Source: Rhodothermales bacterium | Lineage (GTDB): Bacteria > Bacteroidota > Rhodothermia > Rhodothermales > Bin80 | Length of the DNA: 64,000 nt | NCBI GenBank assembly: GCA_951812585.1 | Contig: OX638318.1 | Coordinates: 1,020,819-1,084,818 of the forward strand | Reading direction: 5' to 3' | Shown: piece after piece, positions 18,274 to 26,324 of the stretch | Numbering within the stretch: the first letter of the stretch is position 1 | How the letters are laid out: each line of letters begins with the position of its first letter | Notes under the pieces: model-generated | Told to the model about the DNA's origin: nothing | The model's input: only the letters and a program-made list of their open reading frames with translations | The model's database searches: none | Position numbers and translations under genes: made by a program

Positions 18274-18704
18274 GGAATTCATATACCAACACCACCCTTT
18301 TTATGCCTCGCTTGTTAACATCCATTAGTGCCGTTGGACATTCAGGCTAGGCCAGCACTGCCCCGGAATTACGGCGTAGCCGCAACACCGTGCTGGTAGC
18401 ACCGGAGAGTCCAGAGCCCGTGCCTTCACACTTCGATTCAGTGTTGCGCTACAAGTGCAGGAAGTGCTCCGGGGTAGAATTGACGGCTGCCCCTTCAGCG
18501 ATCTACAAGCTTGTTCATAAATCAGAGAGAAAAAGAGAGTCCCAGTGTCACCGATTTCCTCCTTGCAACCCGCCTAATGCCGAGCTCCCGCCTGGTTGTG
18601 GGGCTGAGGAAGTTACCCAAGCATCTTTGGGCTTCACCGGCAACGACCAACCCTATGTGCCACAAAAAGGCGGCAATCGTAACTTAGTGGAGGATCGAAC
18701 CAAG
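18274..18704. other. Intergenic region without a recognisable gene
   Basis: About 430 bases between the convergent aminotransferase and propeller genes. A plus-strand open frame here has two Cys pairs (YKCRKCSG) but no further resemblance to a zinc-ribbon transposase or other protein I recognise, so it is not called. Base composition is lower in GC than the flanking housekeeping genes, consistent with the transferred zone that follows. Confidence 0.4.
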
Positions 18705-19844
18705 CTACATCGTGATAGCGTAGCCAGCTACCAAAGGAATACCATCATCCGTCGTCAGCACACCATACGCTTTTTCATGTCGAATAGCTTCCAGCCGCAA
18801 CCCTGACGGCAAATCAACTGTATCAAGTACACTGCCGTCTGCATTCAGAATCAGACACGCAGCCGTAGATGCACCATGTTCGGCGCTGAGCTGTACCCAG
18901 AGGCGTCCATCGTCAGCCACCACGAATTGACGGTATGCGGGTTTTGTTTTGGGTAGCGTGGTCTCACGGAGAGTACGGCGACGGCCTTCAGATGCATTAT
19001 CAAACAATTCTGAAAGATCAGCTGAGGTTACGGGCAATGCCTCGTGCTCATGTTCAAGGATGCGCTGTGTAGCACCATCCATGGACTGCACCGTGATCTT
19101 GATGGCATCGTTCCAGCCTGAATACAGCAATTCGTCCGGGCCAAGAGTAAACTGCGGAATTCTCCCGAAAGGCATTACAGAGACAGACATGGTCGATGCA
19201 GTCGATTTGGTAATGGACTCCCTCTCGGGTAAGCTCGCCAGTGGCAAACCCTTTTTTCGCCTTCCATTCCTGTCCAGCAGGAATATGTCCACAGACCGTT
19301 CTAATTCCGGGGCCCATTCGGAAGTCATACCATAGGGAGTCCTGAAACTGACCAAAAAACCTTCACGAACGACACCGATGAGACGACTGGGGTGACTAGC
19401 CCCTGCCTCCGCCACCGAAATGGTTTCCGCTACGCGGTGTTCACTTGGAGTGAACACCGTCACGCGCCACTGACTACCATCCCAGACGATCACCGCATCT
19501 CCGTCGTCAACAAAGACATCGTCAACTCTATCGAATTCGCCCGGCCCCCTTCCTTCCCGGCCAATCTCACTCACCAATTGACCCGTTTGGGAAAGAACGT
19601 AGACCGATGCACTCCCCCAATTGGCTACATAGACCAGCCCTTCGGAATTCACCGCAATCCGACGGACGATCGAAAAGAGGGGTCCTTCCTCATCGGCATC
19701 GTGTCCTGTTCTGAAAATCTCCTCCAACTTTACGTCTACCGCACCCAAGACATCCGCCGCATCCGTGTGAACGGATGACAGCCCTGTAGCTGTGAACAGG
19801 CCAAGCGCAGCAGCAACTAGACTTCCAAGTACAAGGCTCTTCAT
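18705..19844 (-). CDS. 6-bladed beta-propeller protein (secreted/periplasmic)
   Basis: A 379-residue protein with an N-terminal signal (SLVAAALGLFTATGLS) and repeated blade motifs such as RIAVNSEGLVYVANWGSASVY, GREGRGPGEFDRVDDVFVDD and FVVADDGRLWVQLS. This is the DUF5128/NHL-like 6-bladed propeller type, common in large paralogous sets in Bacteroidota and relatives. Enzymatic activity is not indicated; ligand binding is the usual guess. A strong promoter lies about 210 bases upstream (20055-20084). It is a paralog-like neighbour of the gene at 21683-22762, and both flank IS debris. Codon use is less GC-rich than in the housekeeping genes, suggesting transfer. Confidence 0.78.
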   Translation of the reverse strand: MKSLVLGSLVAAALGLFTATGLSSVHTDAADVLGAVDVKLEEIFRTGHDADEEGPLFSIVRRIAVNSEGLVYVANWGSASVYVLSQTGQLVSEIGREGRGPGEFDRVDDVFVDDGDAVIVWDGSQWRVTVFTPSEHRVAETISVAEAGASHPSRLIGVVREGFLVSFRTPYGMTSEWAPELERSVDIFLLDRNGRRKKGLPLASLPERESITKSTASTMSVSVMPFGRIPQFTLGPDELLYSGWNDAIKITVQSMDGATQRILEHEHEALPVTSADLSELFDNASEGRRRTLRETTLPKTKPAYRQFVVADDGRLWVQLSAEHGASTAACLILNADGSVLDTVDLPSGLRLEAIRHEKAYGVLTTDDGIPLVAGYAITM

Positions 19845-20054
19845 AACTTAAGGGCTCTTCACCCTTTTCCTTGCGTGCATGCTAGGGAGTGCAGGTCTCC
19901 CCTTCGCTAGCGGTACAACACCCGTCCTTTGTTGACCTTGCATGTCTGTGAACTACGCGAGCGCATCCCGTGGCTCGACAACAAGACGCTCCGCGTACAG
20001 CTATCCAAACGACCCTGATTGTCACAGGGCTAAATTGCCACGGTAATTGAGGCT

Positions 20055-20084
20055 AGTATAGTTGATTCCAGTCGTTAATGTCAA
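20055..20084 (-). promoter_or_regulatory. sigma70-type promoter for the propeller gene
   Basis: On the minus strand TTGACA (20084-20079), an 18-nt spacer and TATACT (20060-20055) form a near-consensus promoter, predicting a start near 20048 and a 5' leader of about 200 nt before the ATG at 19844. It lies at the downstream edge of the IS remnant, so it may have been brought in or retained there. Confidence 0.65.
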
Positions 20085-20288
20085 CCCCAAAAGTCTTTTT
20101 GTGTAGCACAGTCGTTTCTGGGCACATGGCAGACACGGAAGCCCGCCCTGTGCCTTCTCGTACCTCCCCCTTAGAATCCAGCCTGCGCCCCTCGGGATGC
20201 CGCGCTAGCACTGCCTGCAGCGCCTTCCCCGCCTCGTCCACCGCGCGCTCCAAAACCGACCAGGAAGCGCGCGGCCACATGGCCTACC

Positions 20289-21070
20289 TCACCCCTCAAC
20301 GCCCGAGTCCGATCTCCGCCACCTCGCGCCCCCTACCCCGCCGAGTGCATAGGCGGCGAGCGCTGCACGTTGCTCCTTGGACAGTGCGCGCCTTCGCTCC
20401 GGCGTGGCCCGCTCTAGGGCATCGCGCGCCGCACGCAAAGTCTTCTCGCGCTCCTTTACGGCGTGCCGACACTCTGTGATACCACGCCCGGCAGAAGCCT
20501 TGGCCTGTGCTCTGGCATAGGCCCGCACCTCCGGCGCAAGGCGCGTGACAAGGGGGCTGTCCTTGGCGCGCTCCCCAGTTACCCGCTGCCGAAGGCGCTG
20601 CGATCGCGACGGGGTCGGCAGCCCCAGTCGCTCCGGACGCTGCCTCATAACAGCCATTGCACCCTCCAAGCTCAGCTGCGTGAGCGCCGCAGTAAGCGAA
20701 GCAAGGGCCACGGCAACATCCAATCCGGCATGTCCGCGCACCAGCGCCAGAAGGTATTTAACGGACATCGTATTGGTGGGTATTACGGTCCCACAAACCA
20801 CTGCTGGTACGCTATCGTCAATGCGGCTGGCGACGTTTCCGCCTTCGTCAGCTTGCGCTTCAGCCGCGCGTTCTCCTGTCACATTCGCTGGATCGTCTCC
20901 GCTTGCGACGAAGCAGGCTTGCGATCACGACCCGGCGCGCTGGCCAAAGCCTGCTGTTGCCCACACCATCTCGACAACGTAGAGCTATAGAGGCCCTCGC
21001 GGCGCAGCAGCGCACCGATCTGCCCTGGCACCGTACAAGCCTCGGCTTCCGCTACAATCCGCAGTGCATA
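20289..21070 (-). pseudogene. Degenerate transposase (IS3-like helix-turn-helix) remnant
   Basis: Read on the minus strand from 21070, the frame encodes an IS3-type transposase helix-turn-helix (core GQIGALLRREGLYSSTLSRW, then GRDRKPASS), runs into an in-frame TGA near 20880, and resumes with QENARLKRKLTKAE. That is the leucine-zipper/arginine-rich part expected next. The frame beyond shifts into an open stretch (20289-20882, 197 codons, LLALVRGHAGLDVAVALASL...) that I do not recognise but that is rich in Arg/Ala like a transposase tail. The nonsense codon and frame change show it is inactive. No clear terminal inverted repeats were found. Confidence 0.65.
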
Positions 21071-21448
21071 CTACGATGCGGACCGTAAGTCAGCGATCTT
21101 ACGAACAACGCCAGAACGGTCAGCAGCGTGATGAATCGATCTGATTGTATGACCCTGGATCAGTAAAGCCGGTTCTAACTGCTCAGAAAGAACGGCGTCC
21201 GTGAGAGAGCTCGCGTCATCAGCATACCATAGTTCGAAGCTGGGACGTACTGCCTTGCGAACAAGGAGAGTCTTGTATCGGACCGACTCTTCGTTACTGT
21301 CATTGGTTAACAGAACTACTCGTACGGGAACTTGCCCACCGATGGCTTCATGTAGAGCTTCGGCCCGCCTCAAATCACTGACTTGCTTTTGAATACAGGC
21401 GTTGCCGGAGACAGGAATAATCACACCTACGGAATCGAAGCTTACCAA
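21071..21448 (-). CDS. Hypothetical protein, possible thioredoxin-fold fragment
   Basis: A 125-residue open frame beginning MVSFDSVGVIIPVSGNACI. It has no signal peptide, and the segment VRVVLLTNDSNEE followed by a strand-rich tail vaguely resembles small thioredoxin-like proteins that accompany 6-bladed propellers in Bacteroidota. Those normally have a Cys-x2-Cys-type or single-Cys motif after the first strand; here one Cys follows PVSGNA. The stop codon (21073-21071) lies exactly where the transposase-like frame begins, so the 3' end may be truncated by the insertion, and the missing signal suggests 5' loss. Could be a decayed gene. Confidence 0.4.
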   Translation of the reverse strand: MVSFDSVGVIIPVSGNACIQKQVSDLRRAEALHEAIGGQVPVRVVLLTNDSNEESVRYKTLLVRKAVRPSFELWYADDASSLTDAVLSEQLEPALLIQGHTIRSIHHAADRSGVVRKIADLRSAS

Positions 21449-21608
21449 CTCTTGCCTGCCCGTGGAGGCCTCACGAGCAACGAGGCAGGCATGGCCTGAC
21501 CCGTAAAGTCGCGTTCAAGGACACCGAGATCACCTGGGGAAACCCCCAAGCTGAGGTCAAAAGGGAGCGCATTCCGTGCCCCAGTGTGTGTAACGTACAT
21601 CGCGCCTA

Positions 21609-21625
21609 ACCCTACTTAGTAGGGT
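21609..21625. other. Short perfect hairpin downstream of the second propeller gene
   Basis: ACCCTAC (21609-21615), TTA loop, GTAGGGT (21619-21625). It lies 58 bases past the stop of the leftward propeller gene. No T-run follows in that direction, so a termination role is only a possibility. Confidence 0.35.
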
Positions 21626-21682
21626 CAAGAGAGCGATTTTGATTACCTCTGCCCTTATGGATGATAGCATAGCTTTCATGCA

Positions 21683-22762
21683 CTATGGTGCAACGAACTG
21701 ACAAACCTCAATATAGGGATTGGGCAACTGGCCAGCGTCGTCCAGGTCGGGCTGTACCACACGGTAGACCAAGCCGTTCCCTCCGTGCTCGAATCGACGG
21801 CTTACGCCGAGTTCCTCCGCGAGGAGAACTCCGTCCTTGGTAAATACCTGGTAACCCCAACCTCTGGATCCATTGGCATACTGAACCAGTAAGGTCTGGT
21901 CAGTGAGCTCAAAAAGGTCCTGCGTAAGCGTGCTGCTCTTGTGCAGATCACCAGAGGCTTTCATATACGCTCTAAGCCCAACCGACTTAAGGTCTGGAAG
22001 ATCTTTCGAAACGTCACGGAACCAAGAAGAGCGGTCTGATATTTTGGCAACTATAGCACCGTCTCGCGTCATTTTCAATATCTGTGTCTCCACAGATCCG
22101 GCATAGAACATGTGGGTCCCATCCACAACTAGGCCTCCCATACCAAGCTTGTCGGTAGCAGTTGGGTAAGCACTGGAAGGCAAGACGATCTCATGCAAGG
22201 TCTTGCCGCTGGCGTTCATGTGCCTGATGACCTGTTTGTCCGGAAATCTATAGAGACCAAATAAATCACCTTGGGCGTCTACATCCTGGAATCCGCTGTG
22301 CACAACCATGGTATAGTCTGGGTCAACATTGCCCAAGCAACTCCCTTCGGACGTAAACCGGTATCCCCATGGACCGGCGTTATTAAGGAAGATGGACTGA
22401 TCTCCGACAAACTTGGCATTCACCGGCCGGACTTCAAAGCCTGGATGGCAAATGGAAGGATCAAGCAAGGCCAGAAGCTTTCCGTCCGGATCAAACAGAA
22501 ATGCTTGGCTTCCGATCCAATCGACGACAAGCATTCGTCCATCCGGAGCCACATCCAGACTTTTTATTCCTGCAATCAACAAGCCATCCGGGTGCACAGC
22601 ATCTGGATCGGAAAGTGTAATCGTCTTCACCTTCTGCAAGTGTGCCAGCTGAACGGAATCAGCGGGCTGTGCGCCTGTGGTGCCCAGTACAAGCGCTCCC
22701 ACGATGAACACTGCGATTGTCAGGGCGACCCTGATGTACTTCAGACTTTTTAAGAGAAACAT
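21683..22762 (-). CDS. 6-bladed beta-propeller protein (secreted/periplasmic)
   Basis: A 359-residue protein with N-terminal hydrophobic signal/anchor VALTIAVFIVGALVLGTTGA and blade-like repeats (IKSLDVAPDGRMLVVDWIGS, GGLVVDGTHMFYAGS, GYQVFTKDGVLLAEE). Similar architecture to the protein at 18705-19844, although the sequences have diverged. The ATG at 22762 is chosen because the predicted transcription start from the promoter at 22794-22822 is about 22787, which excludes the upstream in-frame ATG at 22849 and leaves a leader of about 25 nt. An ATG at 22786 would be almost leaderless. Function unknown; ligand or glycan binding is typical speculation for the family. Confidence 0.7.
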   Translation of the reverse strand: MFLLKSLKYIRVALTIAVFIVGALVLGTTGAQPADSVQLAHLQKVKTITLSDPDAVHPDGLLIAGIKSLDVAPDGRMLVVDWIGSQAFLFDPDGKLLALLDPSICHPGFEVRPVNAKFVGDQSIFLNNAGPWGYRFTSEGSCLGNVDPDYTMVVHSGFQDVDAQGDLFGLYRFPDKQVIRHMNASGKTLHEIVLPSSAYPTATDKLGMGGLVVDGTHMFYAGSVETQILKMTRDGAIVAKISDRSSWFRDVSKDLPDLKSVGLRAYMKASGDLHKSSTLTQDLFELTDQTLLVQYANGSRGWGYQVFTKDGVLLAEELGVSRRFEHGGNGLVYRVVQPDLDDAGQLPNPYIEVCQFVAP

Positions 22763-22793
22763 GGGTATCGTCGGCTGATGTGACATGGAGCGG

Positions 22794-22822
22794 AGGATAA
22801 TACGCGAAAGCAATTGTGTCAA
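22794..22822 (-). promoter_or_regulatory. sigma70-type promoter for the second propeller gene
   Basis: Minus strand TTGACA (22822-22817), 17-nt spacer, TATCCT (22799-22794). A TATTAT hexamer overlaps the spacer end but would leave only 14 nt. The promoter sits about 40 bases from the truncated IS1634-like transposase fragment. Confidence 0.6.
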
Positions 22823-22859
22823 CTCGACTTCGCCATTTTGGGAACCCACCGTGGCCCGA

Positions 22860-23417
22860 GGGGGGGGGGTAAAGCAGGTCCAGCGTTGTTGACCTGCTCT
22901 GCAGCCACTGAAGCGTAGCCCGTTCGCTGCTGGGGTGCAGCATGCGTGCGACCACCAGGGCTACGGCCAGGCGCGCGTCGCGCTCCTTGGCGCCGGCCTG
23001 GATCAGCGTGTCCTTCAGTCCCAGATCCTCGAGCGCCTGGAGGCAGACGCGCTCTGCACCCACGCTGCGGGCATGCTCCGGGTGCTCAAGGGAGTCCATG
23101 TCCACCGTCATGACGCTGTCAGGCTCACCCTCCGGCTTCGCGTGTGCACCTATGCCGCGTGCGCGCAGCTGCGCGACAATGGCTTCGGCCGTGTGCTGCA
23201 GGCCGGGATCGAACACGAGCGTCGGCTGCCCCTGCAACAAATTCTCTATGTGAAGCACCAAGGCGCCCCACTGGTCACGGGGCGTGTCAAAGTGGACGCC
23301 CAGGTTCAGCAGGGTCGACTGGTGCACCTTCCCGCCGATGCGGTCGCTGCGGACCAGGCGGTAGCTGTGTCGCGTCTCGCCCTGCTTTGCGTGGGTCTTG
23401 GTTGCCCGAATGTACAT
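22860..23417 (-). pseudogene. Truncated IS1634-family transposase (N-terminal part)
   Basis: From the ATG at 23417 about 187 residues match the N-terminus of IS1634/IS4-group transposases: MYIRATKTHAKQGETRHSYR, then LGVHFDTPRDQW and LAVALVVARMLHPSSERAT. The similarity stops at a run of ten C (minus strand; ten G at 22860-22869), after which the frame runs into unrelated upstream DNA of the propeller gene. The DDE catalytic core is therefore missing and the copy is dead. It marks one boundary of the IS-rich zone. Confidence 0.8.
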
Positions 23418-23529
23418 GGTGTCTGCCGGTCACTGCCGACGCCAAGATAGTGACGGCGCACCCCAAGCAAGTCCACAGCTAACATCCTGGCACTACAACA
23501 GCCTTTTTCAGACAAACATGTTCAACGGC

Positions 23530-24071
23530 ACATACGTGGATTCTACAGGAGGCATTCACGCGCTGCCCGACCAGTCCCAAGCGCGAATCAAGTACCTTCA
23601 GCGTCGATCAGCACACAGGCAGAAGGGCTCGTGCAGGTGCAGGACGCTGGCGAAGATCATCGCAAAACATCAACGCAAGCGCAAGCTTCAGGAACAATGG
23701 GATACGACACATCGTCAGGGACATCACCACGCTTTCCAATCTGGTGCTTCTCGAAGACCTGACAATCGAAAATTAAGAGGATGACGGGGAACGCCCGGGG
23801 ACCATGGAGACCCCAGGCAAGAACGTGACGCAAAAGGCTGGCCTGAATCGCTCGATCCTTTCCACAGGCTGGTACGTGTTCGAGCAGCACCTGAAGGAAC
23901 GAGCGATGATTTGCAAGGTGCCGGCTCCTTACACTTCACAGCGTTGCTTCCAGTGTGGTAACTGGAGGTCACTGGAAGCGGGCCACAGGCGCAGGTTGGT
24001 CGTTTCCGGTGTCGGCGCATGCGGATGTGAACACAGCAAAGAACCTCTGGGCGTCGGGGAGGCGTCCATAA
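23530..24071 (+). pseudogene. Frameshifted TnpB (IS200/IS605 OrfB, RNA-guided nuclease family) remnant
   Basis: Pieces of the C-terminal half of TnpB appear in order but in different frames. ARIKYLQRRSAHRQKGS is near 23583, LVLLEDLTIEN ends in an in-frame stop near 23775 (the RuvC-II Glu region), GKNVTQKAGLNRSILSTGW is from about 23818, and the zinc-finger part YTSQRCFQCGNW is at about 23930. In a further frame, AHADVNTAKNLWASG (the RuvC-III Asp motif) ends at the TAA 24069-24071. N-terminal TnpB and any TnpA are absent. At least two frameshifts and one stop show it is not functional. Confidence 0.85.
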
Positions 24072-24115
24072 AGGACGGAGAGGTGCTTCATTAGAGAGAC
24101 CTGTGACCCGTCAAC

Positions 24116-24142
24116 ACATACGATGATGTTGGTTTCGTATGT
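24116..24142 (+). repeat. Stem-loop at the probable right end of the TnpB element
   Basis: ACATACGA (24116-24123) pairs perfectly with TCGTATGT (24135-24142) around an 11-nt loop, about 45 bases past the tnpB stop. Sub-terminal hairpins of this kind mark the ends of IS200/IS605 elements, where the transposase cuts nearby single-stranded DNA. Assignment as the right end is by position and shape only. Confidence 0.55.
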
Positions 24143-24196
24143 AAATCCCCTTGAATAGGCTGAACCTGGCAACCAGCCAGGCATTGAAGCAGCGTC

Positions 24197-25456
24197 TTGG
24201 CCGCGCCGCGTGTGGATCCACCTGTCTCCTATTCTCGCCTGCTCCGACGCGGAATCGCGTCGCCGAAGGTGCACAAGGACCGCTACTGGCTCCATGTCTC
24301 GCTGTTTGTGGTGACCTTTGCATCGACCGCGCTAACCACGAGCTTGCTGTTCATCGGGCGCAGCGTGGCGTGGGCATCCAGCGATGCGCTATTCAACATC
24401 GGGGGGCTGCAAATTTCCGTGGGGATGGTGTCGGACGGGTGCCTTTTTGCCGGGTGCCTGTTGCTCTTCCTCACCGTCCATGAGTTTGGGCATTACTTTA
24501 CTGCCCTGCGGCACAACGTGCGGACTTCGCTCCCGTACTATATCCCGGCACCGCTGATCGGCATAGGCACCATGGGCGCGGTCATCAGCATCCGGGAGGT
24601 CGTGCCATCGGTGCGAAAGATTTTCGACATCGGGGTAGCCGGGCCTGTGGCGGGCTTTCTAGTAGCACTTCCCATGCTCCTCTATGCCATGATGGAAGCG
24701 CCGCCTCCGGAGTACATGTTCGGCGTGGGCGGCCATGAGCCGTTGCTTGCATACATCGGCGCTTACGGGTCTTTTCCGCCAGAGCCTCTCAGCGCACCTG
24801 ACGGCACGCGACTGACAATCGGCACGACCGCGCTGTATTGGGGCCTGCAGCAGCTGTTCGATGGTCTGCCGCCGATGTATGAGATGTACCACTATCCGAT
24901 CCTCTTTGCGGCGTGGCTCGGGCTTTTCTTCACGGCACTCAATCTGATGCCCGTAGGGCAGCTTGATGGCGGGCACATCATGTATGCGCTGGTAGGTCCG
25001 AAGTGGGCCCTGCGCGTTTCGCAGGGCTTCGTTGTACTGCTGCTTACGTCCGCTGCTATCGGTGCTGCGCGCGATGGGCCGGGCCTGATTGCCACGGCCC
25101 TGCCCCGCCTCGGCGCATGGCCGCTCGTGCAGGAGCTATGCACCTGGGTGGCCATTGCCGTGGTGCTGCGCATCTTGCTGCGCCGGGTCTTTCGCAGCGC
25201 TCCCCGCTGGGCGTTGCCGATGGCCGGCGGCATCCTGATGATTGCGGTCCTGGGACGCCTCGTCGACAGTCCAATAGCACAGATCGGCTATTCTGGATGG
25301 ATCGTCTGGTGTTTCCTGCTTGTGTTCCTGATCCGGGTCGAGCACCCGCCCGTCGCAACGTATGGCGTGCTTACACACGGTCGTCGCCTGCTGGGTATTA
25401 CAGCTATGGTGATCTTTTTGCTTTGTTTCAGCTTTAAACCTCTTTATCTCGTATAA
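24197..25456 (+). CDS. Site-2 protease family (M50) membrane metalloprotease
   Basis: A 419-residue polytopic inner-membrane protease. Zinc-binding HEFGH at residues 95-99 within a membrane helix, and the third ligand Asp in QLDGGH (255-260), define the M50/site-2 protease family. PYYIPAPLIGIGTMGA and FDIGVAGPVAGF are characteristic of the non-PDZ, EGY1-like branch. These enzymes cut transmembrane substrates in regulated proteolysis; its target is unknown. There is no ATG in a suitable place: the frame opens at 24188 and candidate starts are TTG 24197 or GTG 24212. The position only 50 bases after the IS605-like end suggests the insertion may have replaced the original 5' region. 52 nt separate it from the lipoprotein gene. 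Confidence 0.9.
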   Translation: MAAPRVDPPVSYSRLLRRGIASPKVHKDRYWLHVSLFVVTFASTALTTSLLFIGRSVAWASSDALFNIGGLQISVGMVSDGCLFAGCLLLFLTVHEFGHYFTALRHNVRTSLPYYIPAPLIGIGTMGAVISIREVVPSVRKIFDIGVAGPVAGFLVALPMLLYAMMEAPPPEYMFGVGGHEPLLAYIGAYGSFPPEPLSAPDGTRLTIGTTALYWGLQQLFDGLPPMYEMYHYPILFAAWLGLFFTALNLMPVGQLDGGHIMYALVGPKWALRVSQGFVVLLLTSAAIGAARDGPGLIATALPRLGAWPLVQELCTWVAIAVVLRILLRRVFRSAPRWALPMAGGILMIAVLGRLVDSPIAQIGYSGWIVWCFLLVFLIRVEHPPVATYGVLTHGRRLLGITAMVIFLLCFSFKPLYLV

Positions 25457-25508
25457 CCCAACGCGCGGCCTTTCCCCACAGACTGTTACTCCACCGGCTA
25501 CCCCCTTA

Positions 25509-26324
25509 ATGCGCGTTTACCTGGTTCTGGGAGTCGTCCTTGTTGCGGCGTGCGATACAGCTCCCGGGCCGGAACTGCTAGGGCAGCGGCCTCCAGTGCT
25601 GGAGGACTTCAGCTTTTTTCCGCAGCGCCTGGTCTATGCACTGTTGCCGCCGGACCAGGTCGTGGGAGACAGCATCCACATCCCGATCACCATCGGCGTC
25701 ACCGCCCGAGACCAGGGCACCCCGGTATCCGAGGTCTGGTACGTGATTCAGTCGCCATCCTCACTGACCGCGCCTGTGCGGTCGGGCCGCTTGGCCGCCG
25801 TCGGCAACAATCGGTACGAGCGGCAGGTCACCCTTACGCTCAATGCACTTGAAGTCCGTACGTATACACTGCTCGTCTACGCAGTAGATGAAGCGGCAAG
25901 GGTCAGCGGCGATGTTCGCGGCTCCCTGCATTACTACCGTTCGTTTGAGCCGGGCAGTCCGCCCGTCATTGATTCGCTGGCCGTGCCGGACACGCTGCAG
26001 CGTCCGGGCGCAGGGCAGCCGGCAGCCAGTCTGCTTCTGGTGGCTGCGGTCAGCGACCCTGATGGTCTCAGCGATGTCGCGCTGGTGGAGTTCTGGAATG
26101 AAACGGCGCCCGCGGTTCGCCTGCTGATGTGCGACGACGGGAACGCTGCACCCTGCGGTGCCAGCCAGGAAAGCGGCGACGCTGTGGCAGGCGATGGACT
26201 CTTCACGCTGCGCGTGTTCATCACCAGCGACAACGCTGCGGGCACGAATACGCTGCTGTTTCAGGCCACAGACCGCGCCGGACTCCAGAGCGTGGTGCAC
26301 AGCCGCGACATCGTGATTCAATAA
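25509..26324 (+). CDS. Lipoprotein with Ig-like/cadherin-like beta domains, unknown function
   Basis: A 271-residue protein with a short signal and lipobox LVAA|C at Cys15. The rest is beta-rich with two repeating Ig-like units (about 55-145 and 150-271), each with DPDG/DEAA-type turns: TYTLLVYAVDEAARVSGDV and VAAVSDPDGLSDVALVEF. No catalytic motif is seen. Its stop overlaps the start of the next gene by one base (TAATG), so translation is coupled to the secreted BNR-type protein. It may be a cell-surface anchor or chaperone for that product, but this is inference from context only. Confidence 0.75.
   Translation: MRVYLVLGVVLVAACDTAPGPELLGQRPPVLEDFSFFPQRLVYALLPPDQVVGDSIHIPITIGVTARDQGTPVSEVWYVIQSPSSLTAPVRSGRLAAVGNNRYERQVTLTLNALEVRTYTLLVYAVDEAARVSGDVRGSLHYYRSFEPGSPPVIDSLAVPDTLQRPGAGQPAASLLLVAAVSDPDGLSDVALVEFWNETAPAVRLLMCDDGNAAPCGASQESGDAVAGDGLFTLRVFITSDNAAGTNTLLFQATDRAGLQSVVHSRDIVIQ

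Noticed and set aside
18390-18806. A plus-strand frame with YKCRKC, possibly a zinc-ribbon transposase
   Set aside because: Only one Cys pair is suggestive, the rest has no transposase pattern, and the end overlaps the propeller gene.
22785-22849. Longer start of the second propeller protein (ATG 22849)
   Set aside because: It lies upstream of the predicted transcription start at about 22787 and would place non-signal residues before the signal peptide.
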